From a virus, in the IMG/VR virus record IMGVR_UViG_3300034358_000001, positions 1 to 38,484 of that record: a stretch of DNA of 38,484 nucleotides; one strand, given 5' to 3'. Made by a program: the position numbers and the translations under genes. Numbering within the stretch: the first letter of the stretch is position 1; the number at the start of each line of letters is the position of its first letter. Positions 1 to 6,633 of this stretch are shown here, one piece after another. The notes under the pieces were generated by a model, which saw nothing but the letters and a program-made list of their open reading frames with translations, was not told the origin of the DNA and made no database searches.

Positions 1-127
1 TAAGACCTTAGGTAAGACTCTAGGTAAGACCTTAGGTAAGACTCTAGGTAAGACCTTAGGTAAGACTCTAGGTAAGACCTTAGGTAAGACTCTAGGTAAG
101 ACCTTAGGTAAGACTCTAGGTAAGACC
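1..127. repeat. 24-bp tandem repeat array, left part
   Basis: Five perfect copies of a 24-bp unit plus 7 further bases. Each unit is two alternating 12-mers, taagaccttagg and taagactctagg. The first 111 bases are identical to the last 111 bases of the window (38374-38484), so the two arrays are probably the same locus cut open by the assembly. By position it corresponds to the short-repeat region that follows the left terminal repeat in T7. Copy number is probably unreliable because the array is longer than many short reads. Confidence 0.9.
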
Positions 128-345
128 ATAGAGACCCTTATCCTTAGGTTCACTCTCAGTCACTGCCTTAGGTTCATTCATAGAGTGGTTATCTATTATT
201 AATATCTACTATCTATCTAGCTTAGTGGTCTCTAAGAGCCTAGGAGGTACATAGAGTCGACTTAGAGTCTATGAGATGCTATGAGATGCCTTAGTCCCTA
301 AGGGTCGACTGAGAGCCTCTGAGAGCCTCTGAGAGGTATCTAGTT
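128..345. repeat. Non-coding leader with degenerate short repeats
   Basis: No gene is visible here. The stretch carries decaying copies of the ccttagg core of the terminal array (near 141 and 166). It also has 10-bp tandem repeats: two copies of atgagatgc(t/c) at 271-290 and nearly three copies of ctgagagcct at 309-338. This resembles the repeat-rich leader between the T7 left terminal repeat and the early promoters. Several AT-rich spots around 190-210 could be weak -10 elements, but no good -35 partner is present. Confidence 0.6.
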
Positions 346-368
346 TAATACGACTCACTAATGGGGGA
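346..368 (+). promoter_or_regulatory. Phage RNA polymerase promoter, phiOL-like
   Basis: TAATACGACTCACTAAT followed by GGGGG; predicted +1 at 363. It is identical to the T7 consensus from -17 to -3 and differs at -2/-1 (AT for TA). It is the first phage promoter in the window, the place of T7 phiOL. Confidence 0.9.
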
Positions 369-453
369 TTGGTATCTAAGATGATTACTCTCCACTCTAA
401 GTCCTACTTAAAGACCACTCTAAGTCCCCACTTCAAAGATTATCATAAAGTAC

Positions 454-483
454 TTGACTCTAAGATAGTAACTCCATTAGATT
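454..483 (+). promoter_or_regulatory. Candidate host sigma70 early promoter
   Basis: TTGACT (454-459), an 18-bp spacer, then TAGATT (478-483). This is the best sigma70-like pair upstream of the first gene, and an early host promoter (counterpart of T7 A1-A3) is required here because the phage polymerase is made from this transcript. The -10 matches only four of six positions, so the exact site is tentative. A TATCAT at 441-446 lacks a usable -35. Confidence 0.5.
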
Positions 484-603
484 GTACCTCAACACAACGA
501 TTGCCCTCTGAAACAACATGAGGTGTCACGGTAAGAACTGTGTTAGTGTTACACATCTACTCTCTCTCTCTATCTACCATATCTATCTTAAGGTTGAACC
601 ATA

Positions 604-1368
604 ATGAACACTTTCGGTACTCACATCCACACTGAACTGGCCTCCATCAAGAACCTGCCTATTAGTGCTCTCAATGAGCGTCAACCTCGCTTAGTCTCTT
701 TGCTTGCTGACATCGTGAACTACGAGACATCTGATGGTGACTATACGGTACACAACGAATGCTGTGAGTGTCAGGACTATTGGAACACCCTTAAGATGTA
801 CTCTAAGGACGTAGGCTTTAAGTTCCTTGGAGCTGGTCACTTCAGTGCTGTCTTTGAGCACTCACTGCTCCCTAATCGTGTAATTAAGGTAGGCTTTAAG
901 AAAGAGGACTCAGGTGCAGCCTATGCAGCATGGTGTCGAATGAATCAGGGTCGTGCTGGTGTCCCTACTATCCACGCTATAGCTCGTCACGCTGGTTGTT
1001 ACACAGTGGTTCTCGATAAGCTCTTTGAGTTCAACTCTGAGAAAGACTCTAAGAAAGACTCTGAGGTAACTCATTACTATGAACTAGCAGCAGCCTCTCT
1101 ATATGGTCGTGATACAGGCTTCTGGGATGACTTCAGTAAGAACCTAAAGAACACAATAAGTGACATCAGGTCCTTCTTTGTGGACATTGCTAGCTTTGAC
1201 CTACATGAAGGTAACGTGATGGTTAACTCTAATGGAGACCTAGTGATTACTGACCCAGTTAGTTGGACTCGTGAAGACACAATCAGTCGCACTAAGTTCC
1301 ACATTGATACCGATGAGCTACTGGCTGAGGTCAAAGAGGTAGCTGAGCGTGTAGCTGAGCGTCCTTAG
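604..1368 (+). CDS. 0.7: Early serine/threonine protein kinase, kinase domain only (gp0.7-like)
   Basis: Homologue of T7 gp0.7, which phosphorylates host proteins early in infection. The kinase core is visible: a Gly-rich GAGHFS loop (75-81), VIKVGFKK with the ATP-site lysine K95, an FDLHEGNVM catalytic loop with D199 and N204, and ITDP with metal-binding D217. At 254 aa it stops soon after the kinase fold. T7 gp0.7 is about 359 aa and carries a C-terminal domain that shuts off host transcription; that domain is absent here. The start at 604 follows a weak aaggt ribosome site. It is the first gene of the window: no gene 0.3-like anti-restriction gene precedes it. Confidence 0.9.
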   Translation: MNTFGTHIHTELASIKNLPISALNERQPRLVSLLADIVNYETSDGDYTVHNECCECQDYWNTLKMYSKDVGFKFLGAGHFSAVFEHSLLPNRVIKVGFKKEDSGAAYAAWCRMNQGRAGVPTIHAIARHAGCYTVVLDKLFEFNSEKDSKKDSEVTHYYELAAASLYGRDTGFWDDFSKNLKNTISDIRSFFVDIASFDLHEGNVMVNSNGDLVITDPVSWTREDTISRTKFHIDTDELLAEVKEVAERVAERP

Positions 1369-1417
1369 GGTTTACCTGAAGTTCCACCATAATTAAAGTT
1401 TTATATGCAATTAAAGC

Positions 1418-1446
1418 TTGACTATCACCAACAAGGACGTTAGGCT
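1418..1446 (+). promoter_or_regulatory. Candidate weak host promoter before gene 1 (T7 C-like)
   Basis: TTGACT (1418-1423), a 17-bp spacer and TAGGCT (1441-1446), in the 143-nt gap between the kinase and the RNA polymerase gene. T7 has a weak host promoter, C, in the same place. The -10 is poor, so this rests mainly on position. Confidence 0.3.
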
Positions 1447-1511
1447 ATCTCCACAGTCATGCTGTAACACACTATAGCTCTATACCCAGCTCTATACTCT
1501 GAGGAACCATA

Positions 1512-4160
1512 ATGACCATCATCGTTGCACCTAAGAATGACTTCTCTGATATCTCTAACGCAACAATGCCTTTCGATGTACTGTCTGAACACTATGGGGA
1601 GCTCTTAGCGGCCACTCAATTACAACTGGAACACGAAGCACACACTGAAGGAGAGAAGCGCTTCCTGAAGGCTATGGCGCGTCAGATTAAGGCAGGTGAA
1701 CTTGGTGATAGCGCAGTAGCTAAACCACTGCTCTCAACGTTGGCCCCTAAGTTCATCGAAGCGTGGAACACCTGGTTCACTGAGATTGACGCTAAACGTG
1801 GTGCTCGCCCTGTTGCATACACTAAGATTCAAGGTTGTGCAGCTGCAGCGGCTGCTTTCATTACACTTAAGGTTGTACTGGCATGTCTCACCAAAGAGGA
1901 GAGCTGTAATCTACAGCACGTGGCCTCTAAGATAGGTCGTAGCATTGAGGATGAACTACGTTTCGGGCGTATTCGTGACGAAGAGTCAAAGCACTTTAAG
2001 AATTACATTCAAGAAGCATTGAATCAGAGAGTCGGTCAGGTATACAAGAAGGCTTTCATGCAGGCTGTTGAAGGTAAGATGCTTGAAGCTGGTCAACTGA
2101 AATCAGAGTGGACTCAATGGACACCCGAGGAGACCATCCACGTAGGGGTCCGTATGTTGGAACTGCTGATTGCCTCTACTGGTCTCGTTGAGTTGACCCG
2201 TCCGTTTGCAGGTAACATCGAGAAAGACGGAGAGTACATTCACCTGGCCTCTGAGTACGTTGAGTTGCTCTCTAAGCGCGCTGGTGCGTTGGCTGCTATA
2301 GCTCCTATGTATCAACCTTGTGTAGTCCCTCCGAAGCCTTGGACTTCACCTGTAGGTGGTGGCTATTGGGCTGCTGGCCGTAAGCCTCTCTCAATGGTAC
2401 GCACAGGTTCACGTAAAGGTCTTGAGCGTTACAACGATGTGTACATGCCTGAAGTTTACAAGGCAGTGAATATCGCACAGAACACTCCTTGGAAAATCAA
2501 CAAGAAAGTACTGGAAGTCTGCAACGAGATTGTGAACTGGAAGAACTGTCCTGTTAACGATGTCCCGGCAATGGAACGTGGTGAACTGCCTGAGCGCCCA
2601 GCTGATATGGACACTAACGAGGTCTCTATGAAAGCGTGGAAGAAAGCTGCTGCTGCAATCTATCGCAGAGAGAAGGCCCGTGTGTCCCGTCGAATGAGCA
2701 TGGAGTTCATGCTTGGTCAGGCAAACAAGTTCACACAGTTCAAGGCTATCTGGTTTCCGTACAACATGGACTGGCGTGGTCGTGTCTACGCTATCCCTAT
2801 GTTCAACCCACAAGGTAACGACATGACCAAGGGTCTCCTGACCTTGGCTAAAGGTAAACCAATTGGTATCGATGGGTTCTACTGGCTTAAGATTCATGGC
2901 GCAAACACAGCGGGTGTCGATAAGGTCTCCTTCCCTGAGCGCATTAAGTTCATTGAGGATAACCACGAGAACATCTTAGCGTGTGCTGCTGACCCACTGG
3001 CCAACACTTGGTGGACTGAGCAGGATTCACCATTCTGTTTCTTAGCGTTCTGCTTTGAGTATGCAGGAGTGGAGCACCACGGGATGAACTACAACTGCTC
3101 TCTGCCATTGGCGTTTGATGGTTCTTGCTCAGGCATCCAGCACTTCTCTGCGATGCTGCGCGATGAAGTGGGAGGCAAGGCTGTTAACCTCCTGCCTTCT
3201 GAGGAAGTGCAAGACATCTACAAGATTGTGGCTGAGCGTGTCAATGAGCAACTGAGAGAGGATGCAATCAACGGTACTGACAACTCAGTAGAGACCATTA
3301 TCCACAAGGACTCTGGGGAAATCACTGAGAAGCTGAAGCTAGGCACTAAGGAACTGGCTGAACAATGGTTGTCCTACGGGGTGACTCGTAAGGTTACTAA
3401 GCGTTCTGTCATGACGTTGGCTTACGGTTCCAAAGAGTATGGCTTCCGTGACCAAGTGCTGGAAGACACCATTAACCCTGCAGTTGATGAAGGTAAGGGC
3501 CTAATGTTTACTCAACCTAACCAAGCTGCTGGCTACATGGCCAAGGCTATCTGGGCTGCAGTGTCAGTAACAGTGGTCGCAGCAGTTGAAGCAATGAACT
3601 GGCTAAAGTCTGCCGCTAAGTTGTTGGCTGCTGAAGTAGTAGATAAGAAAACAAAGACTGTACTCCGTAAGCGTTGTGCTGTTCACTGGACTACCCCAGA
3701 TGGTTTCCCTGTATGGCAGGAATACAAGAAGCCAGTACAGACCCGTTTGAACCTTATGTTCCTCGGTCAGATTCGCTTGCAACCTACAGTGAACACCAAC
3801 AGGGATGCAGGGATTGACGCTCGGAAACAAGAGTCAGGTATCGCTCCTAACTTTGTGCACTCAATGGATGGTAGCCACCTCCGTATGACCGTCTGTAAGG
3901 CTCATGATGCTTACGGTGTGGAAAGCTTTGCGTTGATACACGATAGCTTCGGGACAATCCCTGCGGACGCTGGAGCGCTCTTTAAGGCAGTCCGTGAGAC
4001 TCTTGTAGACACTTACGAAGAGAACGATGTACTCGCAGACTTCTATGAGCAATTCTCAGAGCAGTTACACATAAGCCAACTCAACGATATGCCTGAGATG
4101 CCTGCTAAGGGTACGTTGAATCTAAAGGAAATCCTCAAGTCAGACTTTGCGTTCGCTTGA
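1512..4160 (+). CDS. 1: T7-type single-subunit DNA-dependent RNA polymerase (gp1)
   Basis: 882 aa, against 883 in T7. It transcribes the class II and III genes from the phage promoters and supports DNA entry and replication priming. Visible motifs: DGSCSGIQHFS (motif A, catalytic Asp near 536), the KRSVMTLAYGS O-helix region, HDSFGT (motif C, D811) and the conserved FAFA C-terminal end. The specificity loop reads TRLNLMFLGQIRLQ: N747 equals T7 N748, which reads the -11/-10 bases, and the residue corresponding to T7 Q758 is also kept. T3 has Asp at the N748 position. This agrees with the T7-type GA at -11/-10 in most promoters of this genome. The start follows gaggaaccat. Confidence 0.98.
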   Translation: MTIIVAPKNDFSDISNATMPFDVLSEHYGELLAATQLQLEHEAHTEGEKRFLKAMARQIKAGELGDSAVAKPLLSTLAPKFIEAWNTWFTEIDAKRGARPVAYTKIQGCAAAAAAFITLKVVLACLTKEESCNLQHVASKIGRSIEDELRFGRIRDEESKHFKNYIQEALNQRVGQVYKKAFMQAVEGKMLEAGQLKSEWTQWTPEETIHVGVRMLELLIASTGLVELTRPFAGNIEKDGEYIHLASEYVELLSKRAGALAAIAPMYQPCVVPPKPWTSPVGGGYWAAGRKPLSMVRTGSRKGLERYNDVYMPEVYKAVNIAQNTPWKINKKVLEVCNEIVNWKNCPVNDVPAMERGELPERPADMDTNEVSMKAWKKAAAAIYRREKARVSRRMSMEFMLGQANKFTQFKAIWFPYNMDWRGRVYAIPMFNPQGNDMTKGLLTLAKGKPIGIDGFYWLKIHGANTAGVDKVSFPERIKFIEDNHENILACAADPLANTWWTEQDSPFCFLAFCFEYAGVEHHGMNYNCSLPLAFDGSCSGIQHFSAMLRDEVGGKAVNLLPSEEVQDIYKIVAERVNEQLREDAINGTDNSVETIIHKDSGEITEKLKLGTKELAEQWLSYGVTRKVTKRSVMTLAYGSKEYGFRDQVLEDTINPAVDEGKGLMFTQPNQAAGYMAKAIWAAVSVTVVAAVEAMNWLKSAAKLLAAEVVDKKTKTVLRKRCAVHWTTPDGFPVWQEYKKPVQTRLNLMFLGQIRLQPTVNTNRDAGIDARKQESGIAPNFVHSMDGSHLRMTVCKAHDAYGVESFALIHDSFGTIPADAGALFKAVRETLVDTYEENDVLADFYEQFSEQLHISQLNDMPEMPAKGTLNLKEILKSDFAFA

Positions 4161-4180
4161 TGGTTCGCTTGATGTAGATT

Positions 4181-4204
4181 TAATACGACTCACTATTAGG
4201 GAGC
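4181..4204 (+). promoter_or_regulatory. Phage promoter with a 1-bp insertion in the initiation region
   Basis: TAATACGACTCACTATTAGGGAG. The recognition part is perfect T7, but there is one base more between CACTA and GGG than in T7 (CACTATAGGG) and in the other promoters here. Initiation would fall at A4198 or G4199. It sits directly downstream of the RNA polymerase gene, in the phi1.1A region. Confidence 0.8.
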
Positions 4205-4260
4205 ATGGTAATACCACGGTAATACACTTTAAGATGACTCCAACAAGATGGTATATAAAT

Positions 4261-4283
4261 TAATACGACTCACTAATGGGAGA
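4261..4283 (+). promoter_or_regulatory. Phage RNA polymerase promoter (phi1.1A-like)
   Basis: TAATACGACTCACTAATGGGAGA with predicted +1 at G4278. This is the consensus form of the promoters in this genome. It is part of the probable origin. Confidence 0.92.
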
Positions 4284-4388
4284 GACACTATAAGAGGGTT
4301 TTAACCCTAAGATACTTTAAGACAAACCTTAAGATACTTTGAGATGACTCTAAGACACTTTAAGATGACTCTAAGTTGATATACATTT

Positions 4389-4411
4389 TAATAGAACTCA
4401 CTAATGAGAAC
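4389..4411 (+). promoter_or_regulatory. Phage RNA polymerase promoter, class II type (phi1.1B-like)
   Basis: TAATAGAACTCACTAATGAGAA, +1 at G4406. The -12 to -10 bases (GAA for CGA) and GAG for GGG at the start are departures from consensus, as is usual for weaker class II promoters of T7. Confidence 0.85.
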
Positions 4412-4422
4412 CAAACACTATG

Positions 4423-4469
4423 AGTTAAACTCAAGGTCATCTTAAAGAGGATGGCCTTCATGCTTAACT
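4423..4469 (+). ncRNA. RNase III processing stem (R1.1-like)
   Basis: AGTTAA (4423-4428) pairs with TTAACT (4464-4469), and AAGGTCATC (4433-4441) with GATGGCCTT (4450-4458), leaving an asymmetric internal loop. The same design, with CTCAAGG and GGCCTT, is found at 4955 and 11706 and is typical of T7 RNase III cleavage sites. It would create the 5' end of the 1.1-1.2 mRNA. Confidence 0.85.
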
Positions 4470-4525
4470 TAACCACAACCAGTACTCTAATCAAATCACA
4501 TACACACACAAAGGATACACACATT

Positions 4526-4675
4526 ATGAATCGCTCTAACTTCGAACGTACCATCAAGGCTGAACGTAAACGTGAACAAGAAGCATACGAAGAGTTCATG
4601 CCTAAGGGTCGCAAGCTTAACAAGACTACACGTGGTAACTCAGCTAAGCGTAACTGGCAGGAAGAGGAGGTTTAA
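4526..4675 (+). CDS. 1.1: Small basic protein gp1.1
   Basis: 49 aa, rich in Lys and Arg. The C-terminal half, KGRKLNKTTRGNSAKRNW, matches the end of T7 gp1.1 (KGRKLNKTKRDRSHKRSW), so it is recognised with good confidence; its function is unknown in T7 as well. I chose the ATG at 4526, preceded by aaagga. The upstream in-frame ATG at 4451 lies inside the RNase III stem and would add residues unlike T7. Its stop is two bases before the next gene. Confidence 0.85.
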   Translation: MNRSNFERTIKAERKREQEAYEEFMPKGRKLNKTTRGNSAKRNWQEEEV

Positions 4676-4677
4676 TC

Positions 4678-4923
4678 ATGAGTAGTTACTATAAGACACT
4701 TAGTGAGATTGCTCAGAGTGCTAACCTACAGATGAGCATGGAAAGATGGTATGATGAGGAACGTAGAGTACACGTCATCAATAGAAGCTATTACCTACTG
4801 GCAGGTTCCGGAGAGAGGCTTGTGATAGCCACCGCCAAGGAGTATGTAGGGTACGACTACGAGTTCTCTATGGAGTGTCTCAAAGCGATATACTCCATCC
4901 GAGAGTTCTTGAAGTGGGTCTAA
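4678..4923 (+). CDS. Small early protein at the gene 1.2 position (possible dGTPase inhibitor)
   Basis: 81 aa, start ATG 4678 after GAGGAGG located in the end of gene 1.1, so the two are translationally linked. T7 gp1.2 (85 aa) binds and inhibits the host dGTPase. Similarity is weak: a WYDE stretch at 23-26 (T7 has WYDA) and a C-terminal part with alternating acidic and hydrophobic residues ending FLKWV (T7 ends QLKDWK). Equivalent place, size and charge make a 1.2-like role plausible but not demonstrated. The stop codon overlaps the next phage promoter. Confidence 0.6.
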   Translation: MSSYYKTLSEIAQSANLQMSMERWYDEERRVHVINRSYYLLAGSGERLVIATAKEYVGYDYEFSMECLKAIYSIREFLKWV

Positions 4924-4943
4924 TAGGACTCACTAATGGGAGA
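4921..4943 (+). promoter_or_regulatory. Phage promoter (phi1.3-like)
   Basis: TAATAGGACTCACTAATGGGAGA, +1 at G4938. Its first three bases are the stop codon of the preceding gene. The -12 base is G in place of C. Confidence 0.9.
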
Positions 4944-4954
4944 TAGGCACAGAA

Positions 4955-4997
4955 AGTTAAACTCAAGGTCATCTTATGGTGGCCTTTGTGATTAACT
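4955..4997 (+). ncRNA. RNase III processing stem (R1.3-like)
   Basis: AGTTAA (4955-4960) with TTAACT (4992-4997), and AAGGTCA (4965-4971) with TGGCCTT (4980-4986). It has the same architecture as the stem at 4423 and lies between the 1.2-position gene and the ligase, where T7 has R1.3. Confidence 0.85.
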
Positions 4998-5051
4998 TTT
5001 ATTCACTAACCTACACACACATACAACCGATAACACTAAAGGAGTTCCATA

Positions 5052-6125
5052 ATGGAAATCACATTCAAGACCAGCCCACATAGGGCCGTACCGTTCGTTG
5101 AGTCTGCCGTTAAGACTGCACTTAAAGACGCAGGCTACCTAATGGCCGATCTTAAATATGATGGTGTACGTGGCAACATCGTGGTAGACAACTCAGCTGA
5201 CTGCTTGTGGCTATCCCGTGTCTCTAAGGTCATCCCAGCGTTGGAACATCTCAATGGGTTCGACCGGCGTTGGCAGAAGGTTCTCAATGATGACCGTTGG
5301 ATATTCCCTGATGGCTTCATGCTGGATGGGGAACTGTTGGTTAAAGGCGTTGACTTCAACACAGGGTCAGGCTTGCTGCGTACCAAGTGGTGCTCCCCTG
5401 AGAACTACAAGTGGGCTGAAGGTGACTTCGAGGTTACCTCTAAGAAAACACAGAGGACCTCATTCAGACTCCAACAGTCAGCACTGAAGGTTGTACTATA
5501 TGGGGCTATGACATTCCACGATATGGTTGAAGGCACAGCCTACGAGGTGATGAACCTCCTGATGCGTGAGCACGTAAAGAATATCATCCCGGTACTTCAA
5601 GACCACTTCCCGGAAATCGAGTGGTGCCAATCAGAGAGCTATGAGGTATACGACTACGTGGAACTTACAGAGCTCTACGAGAAGGTACGTGCAGATGGAC
5701 ATGAAGGTCTCGTAGTGAAGGACCCTCTTGGTTTCTATCAACGCGGTAAGAAGGCAGGATGGTATAAGCTTAAGCCGCTTGAAGAAGCTGACGGTGTAAT
5801 AGCTGGCCTCAATTGGGGTACTCCAGGTTTGGCTAACGAAGGTAAAGTGATTGGCTTTAGTGTGCTTCTTGAGACAGGTCGTCTAGTGGACGCCAACAAT
5901 ATCTCTCGCGCACTGATGGACGAGTTCACTTCTACTGTACTTAAAGCCAACGCGCTGACCCCTGAGGACCACCAGCTTCTTCTTGATACCGACAATTATT
6001 ACAACCCATATGATGGCTGGTCCTGCCAAGTGAACTATATGGAACAGACCAAAGATGGCTCATTGCGTCACCCATCGTTCCAATGCTTCCGCGGAACTGA
6101 GGACAACCCTAAGGAGAAGATGTGA
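5052..6125 (+). CDS. 1.3: ATP-dependent DNA ligase (gp1.3)
   Basis: 357 aa (T7: 359). It seals nicks during phage replication through an enzyme-AMP intermediate. Nucleotidyltransferase motifs are clear: KYDGVRG with the adenylated lysine K35 (motif I), ELLVKGVDF (motif III region), HEGLVVKDP (motif IV) and GWYKLKP (motif V), followed by the C-terminal OB-fold region. It starts at ATG 5052 after aaaggag. Its 3' end contains the ribosome site for the small ORF at 6122. Confidence 0.97.
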   Translation: MEITFKTSPHRAVPFVESAVKTALKDAGYLMADLKYDGVRGNIVVDNSADCLWLSRVSKVIPALEHLNGFDRRWQKVLNDDRWIFPDGFMLDGELLVKGVDFNTGSGLLRTKWCSPENYKWAEGDFEVTSKKTQRTSFRLQQSALKVVLYGAMTFHDMVEGTAYEVMNLLMREHVKNIIPVLQDHFPEIEWCQSESYEVYDYVELTELYEKVRADGHEGLVVKDPLGFYQRGKKAGWYKLKPLEEADGVIAGLNWGTPGLANEGKVIGFSVLLETGRLVDANNISRALMDEFTSTVLKANALTPEDHQLLLDTDNYYNPYDGWSCQVNYMEQTKDGSLRHPSFQCFRGTEDNPKEKM

Positions 6126-6184
6126 TAGTCATCCTACTGTTCCTCATCTTCATCTCAGCGGTAATGATATTCTGCTATGAGTAA
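6122..6184 (+). CDS. 20-aa hydrophobic peptide overlapping the ligase stop
   Basis: GTG start in a GTGA overlap with the ligase stop, preceded by AAGGAG five bases upstream. The 20 residues are almost all hydrophobic (begins MIVILLFLIF, ends CYE), enough for a single membrane helix. T7-group genomes carry tiny genes (1.4, 1.5) in this interval. The ribosome site and the clean overlap argue for translation; no function can be proposed. Confidence 0.5.
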   Translation: MIVILLFLIFISAVMIFCYE

Positions 6185-6186
6185 AC

Positions 6187-6215
6187 CAAAGGGTCGGTCT
6201 TAGGGCTGACCTTTG
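6187..6215 (+). other. Stem-loop after the ligase, possible processing site or early terminator
   Basis: CAAAGG (6187-6192) pairs with CCTTTG (6210-6215); after a bulged G, TCGG pairs with CTGA, making about ten pairs. No U run follows, so intrinsic termination is doubtful. T7 has its early terminator TE close to this place, and the AAGG/CCTT pairing also resembles the RNase III stems here. Confidence 0.45.
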
Positions 6216-6234
6216 CGTGTTGCTCTATACGACT

Positions 6235-6257
6235 CTATACGACTCACTAATGGAGAG
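6235..6257 (+). promoter_or_regulatory. Phage promoter (phi1.5-like) with a partial upstream duplicate
   Basis: CTATACGACTCACTAATGGAGA, +1 at G6252. The upstream half, ctctatacgact, is present a second time directly in front (6223-6234), a tandem duplication of part of the promoter. Confidence 0.85.
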
Positions 6258-6265
6258 AGACACTT

Positions 6266-6343
6266 ATGGTCTATTTTATCTTCGCCATAATCTTGACGTT
6301 CTGCCTAATGGTTATCGACGATAACTGTTGGCCGGACTGCTAA
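6266..6343 (+). CDS. 25-aa membrane peptide
   Basis: ATG 6266 follows GGAGAG at 6252-6257, which is at the start of the phage promoter transcript. The protein begins MVYFIFAIILTFCLMV, a single hydrophobic helix, and ends with a short Asp/Cys-containing tail (DDNCWPDC). Position suggests a counterpart of the tiny T7 genes 1.4/1.5. Unknown function. Confidence 0.5.
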   Translation: MVYFIFAIILTFCLMVIDDNCWPDC

Positions 6344-6372
6344 ATCTAAATGACTTCATAAGGAGGTACCCT

Positions 6373-6633
6373 ATGTTACGCTTACACTTCAACAAAGTTA
6401 ATGGCATCTTCTCTATACGTGGCACTGACCGTAGAACGGTAAAGTCATCTGAGCGTAAAGCTAAGATACCTTCCATCGGTGACACCATCGAGTTGGCTCC
6501 ACGAGTACACGCTGTGATTACTAAAGGTCTCTACGAGGAAGCGACAACTGGCTCCCGGCCATTCATACCGGTTCTTGTCACCCGTTTCCCTAAGGCTCGT
6601 TTGGTAATCAAGCGTATCAAGGAGATGTTCTAA
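6373..6633 (+). CDS. 1.6: gp1.6-like small basic protein
   Basis: 86 aa and strongly basic. The order (after the 1.5-like promoter, directly before 1.7) and size match T7 gene 1.6 (88 aa), whose role is unknown. The start MLRLHFNKVNGIFSIR at 6373 has a very strong AAGGAGG seven bases upstream, so I prefer it over the in-frame ATG at 6328, which overlaps the preceding peptide gene. The TAA overlaps the ATG of the next gene by one base (TAATG). Confidence 0.75.
   Translation: MLRLHFNKVNGIFSIRGTDRRTVKSSERKAKIPSIGDTIELAPRVHAVITKGLYEEATTGSRPFIPVLVTRFPKARLVIKRIKEMF

Larger units (their letters stand above)
4161..4525 (+). other. Promoter-rich non-coding region, probable primary replication origin
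   Basis: 365 nt without a credible gene. It holds three phage promoters (4181, 4261, 4389), an AT-rich stretch (about 4300-4400) made of repeated taagatgactctaag-like units, and an RNase III stem at its end. In T7 the primary origin has the same make-up and place: promoters phi1.1A and phi1.1B, then an AT-rich segment between genes 1 and 1.1. Origin function is inferred from this synteny. Confidence 0.6.

Noticed and set aside
441-446. TATCAT as a second host -10 element
   Set aside because: No acceptable -35 hexamer 16-18 bp upstream.
381-521. 46-codon ORF in the leader before gene 0.7
   Set aside because: No ribosome site, composition follows the non-coding tctaagtcc repeats, and it runs over the proposed host promoter.
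4451-4525. Longer gp1.1 start
   Set aside because: It lies inside the RNase III stem and the extra residues have no counterpart in T7 gp1.1.
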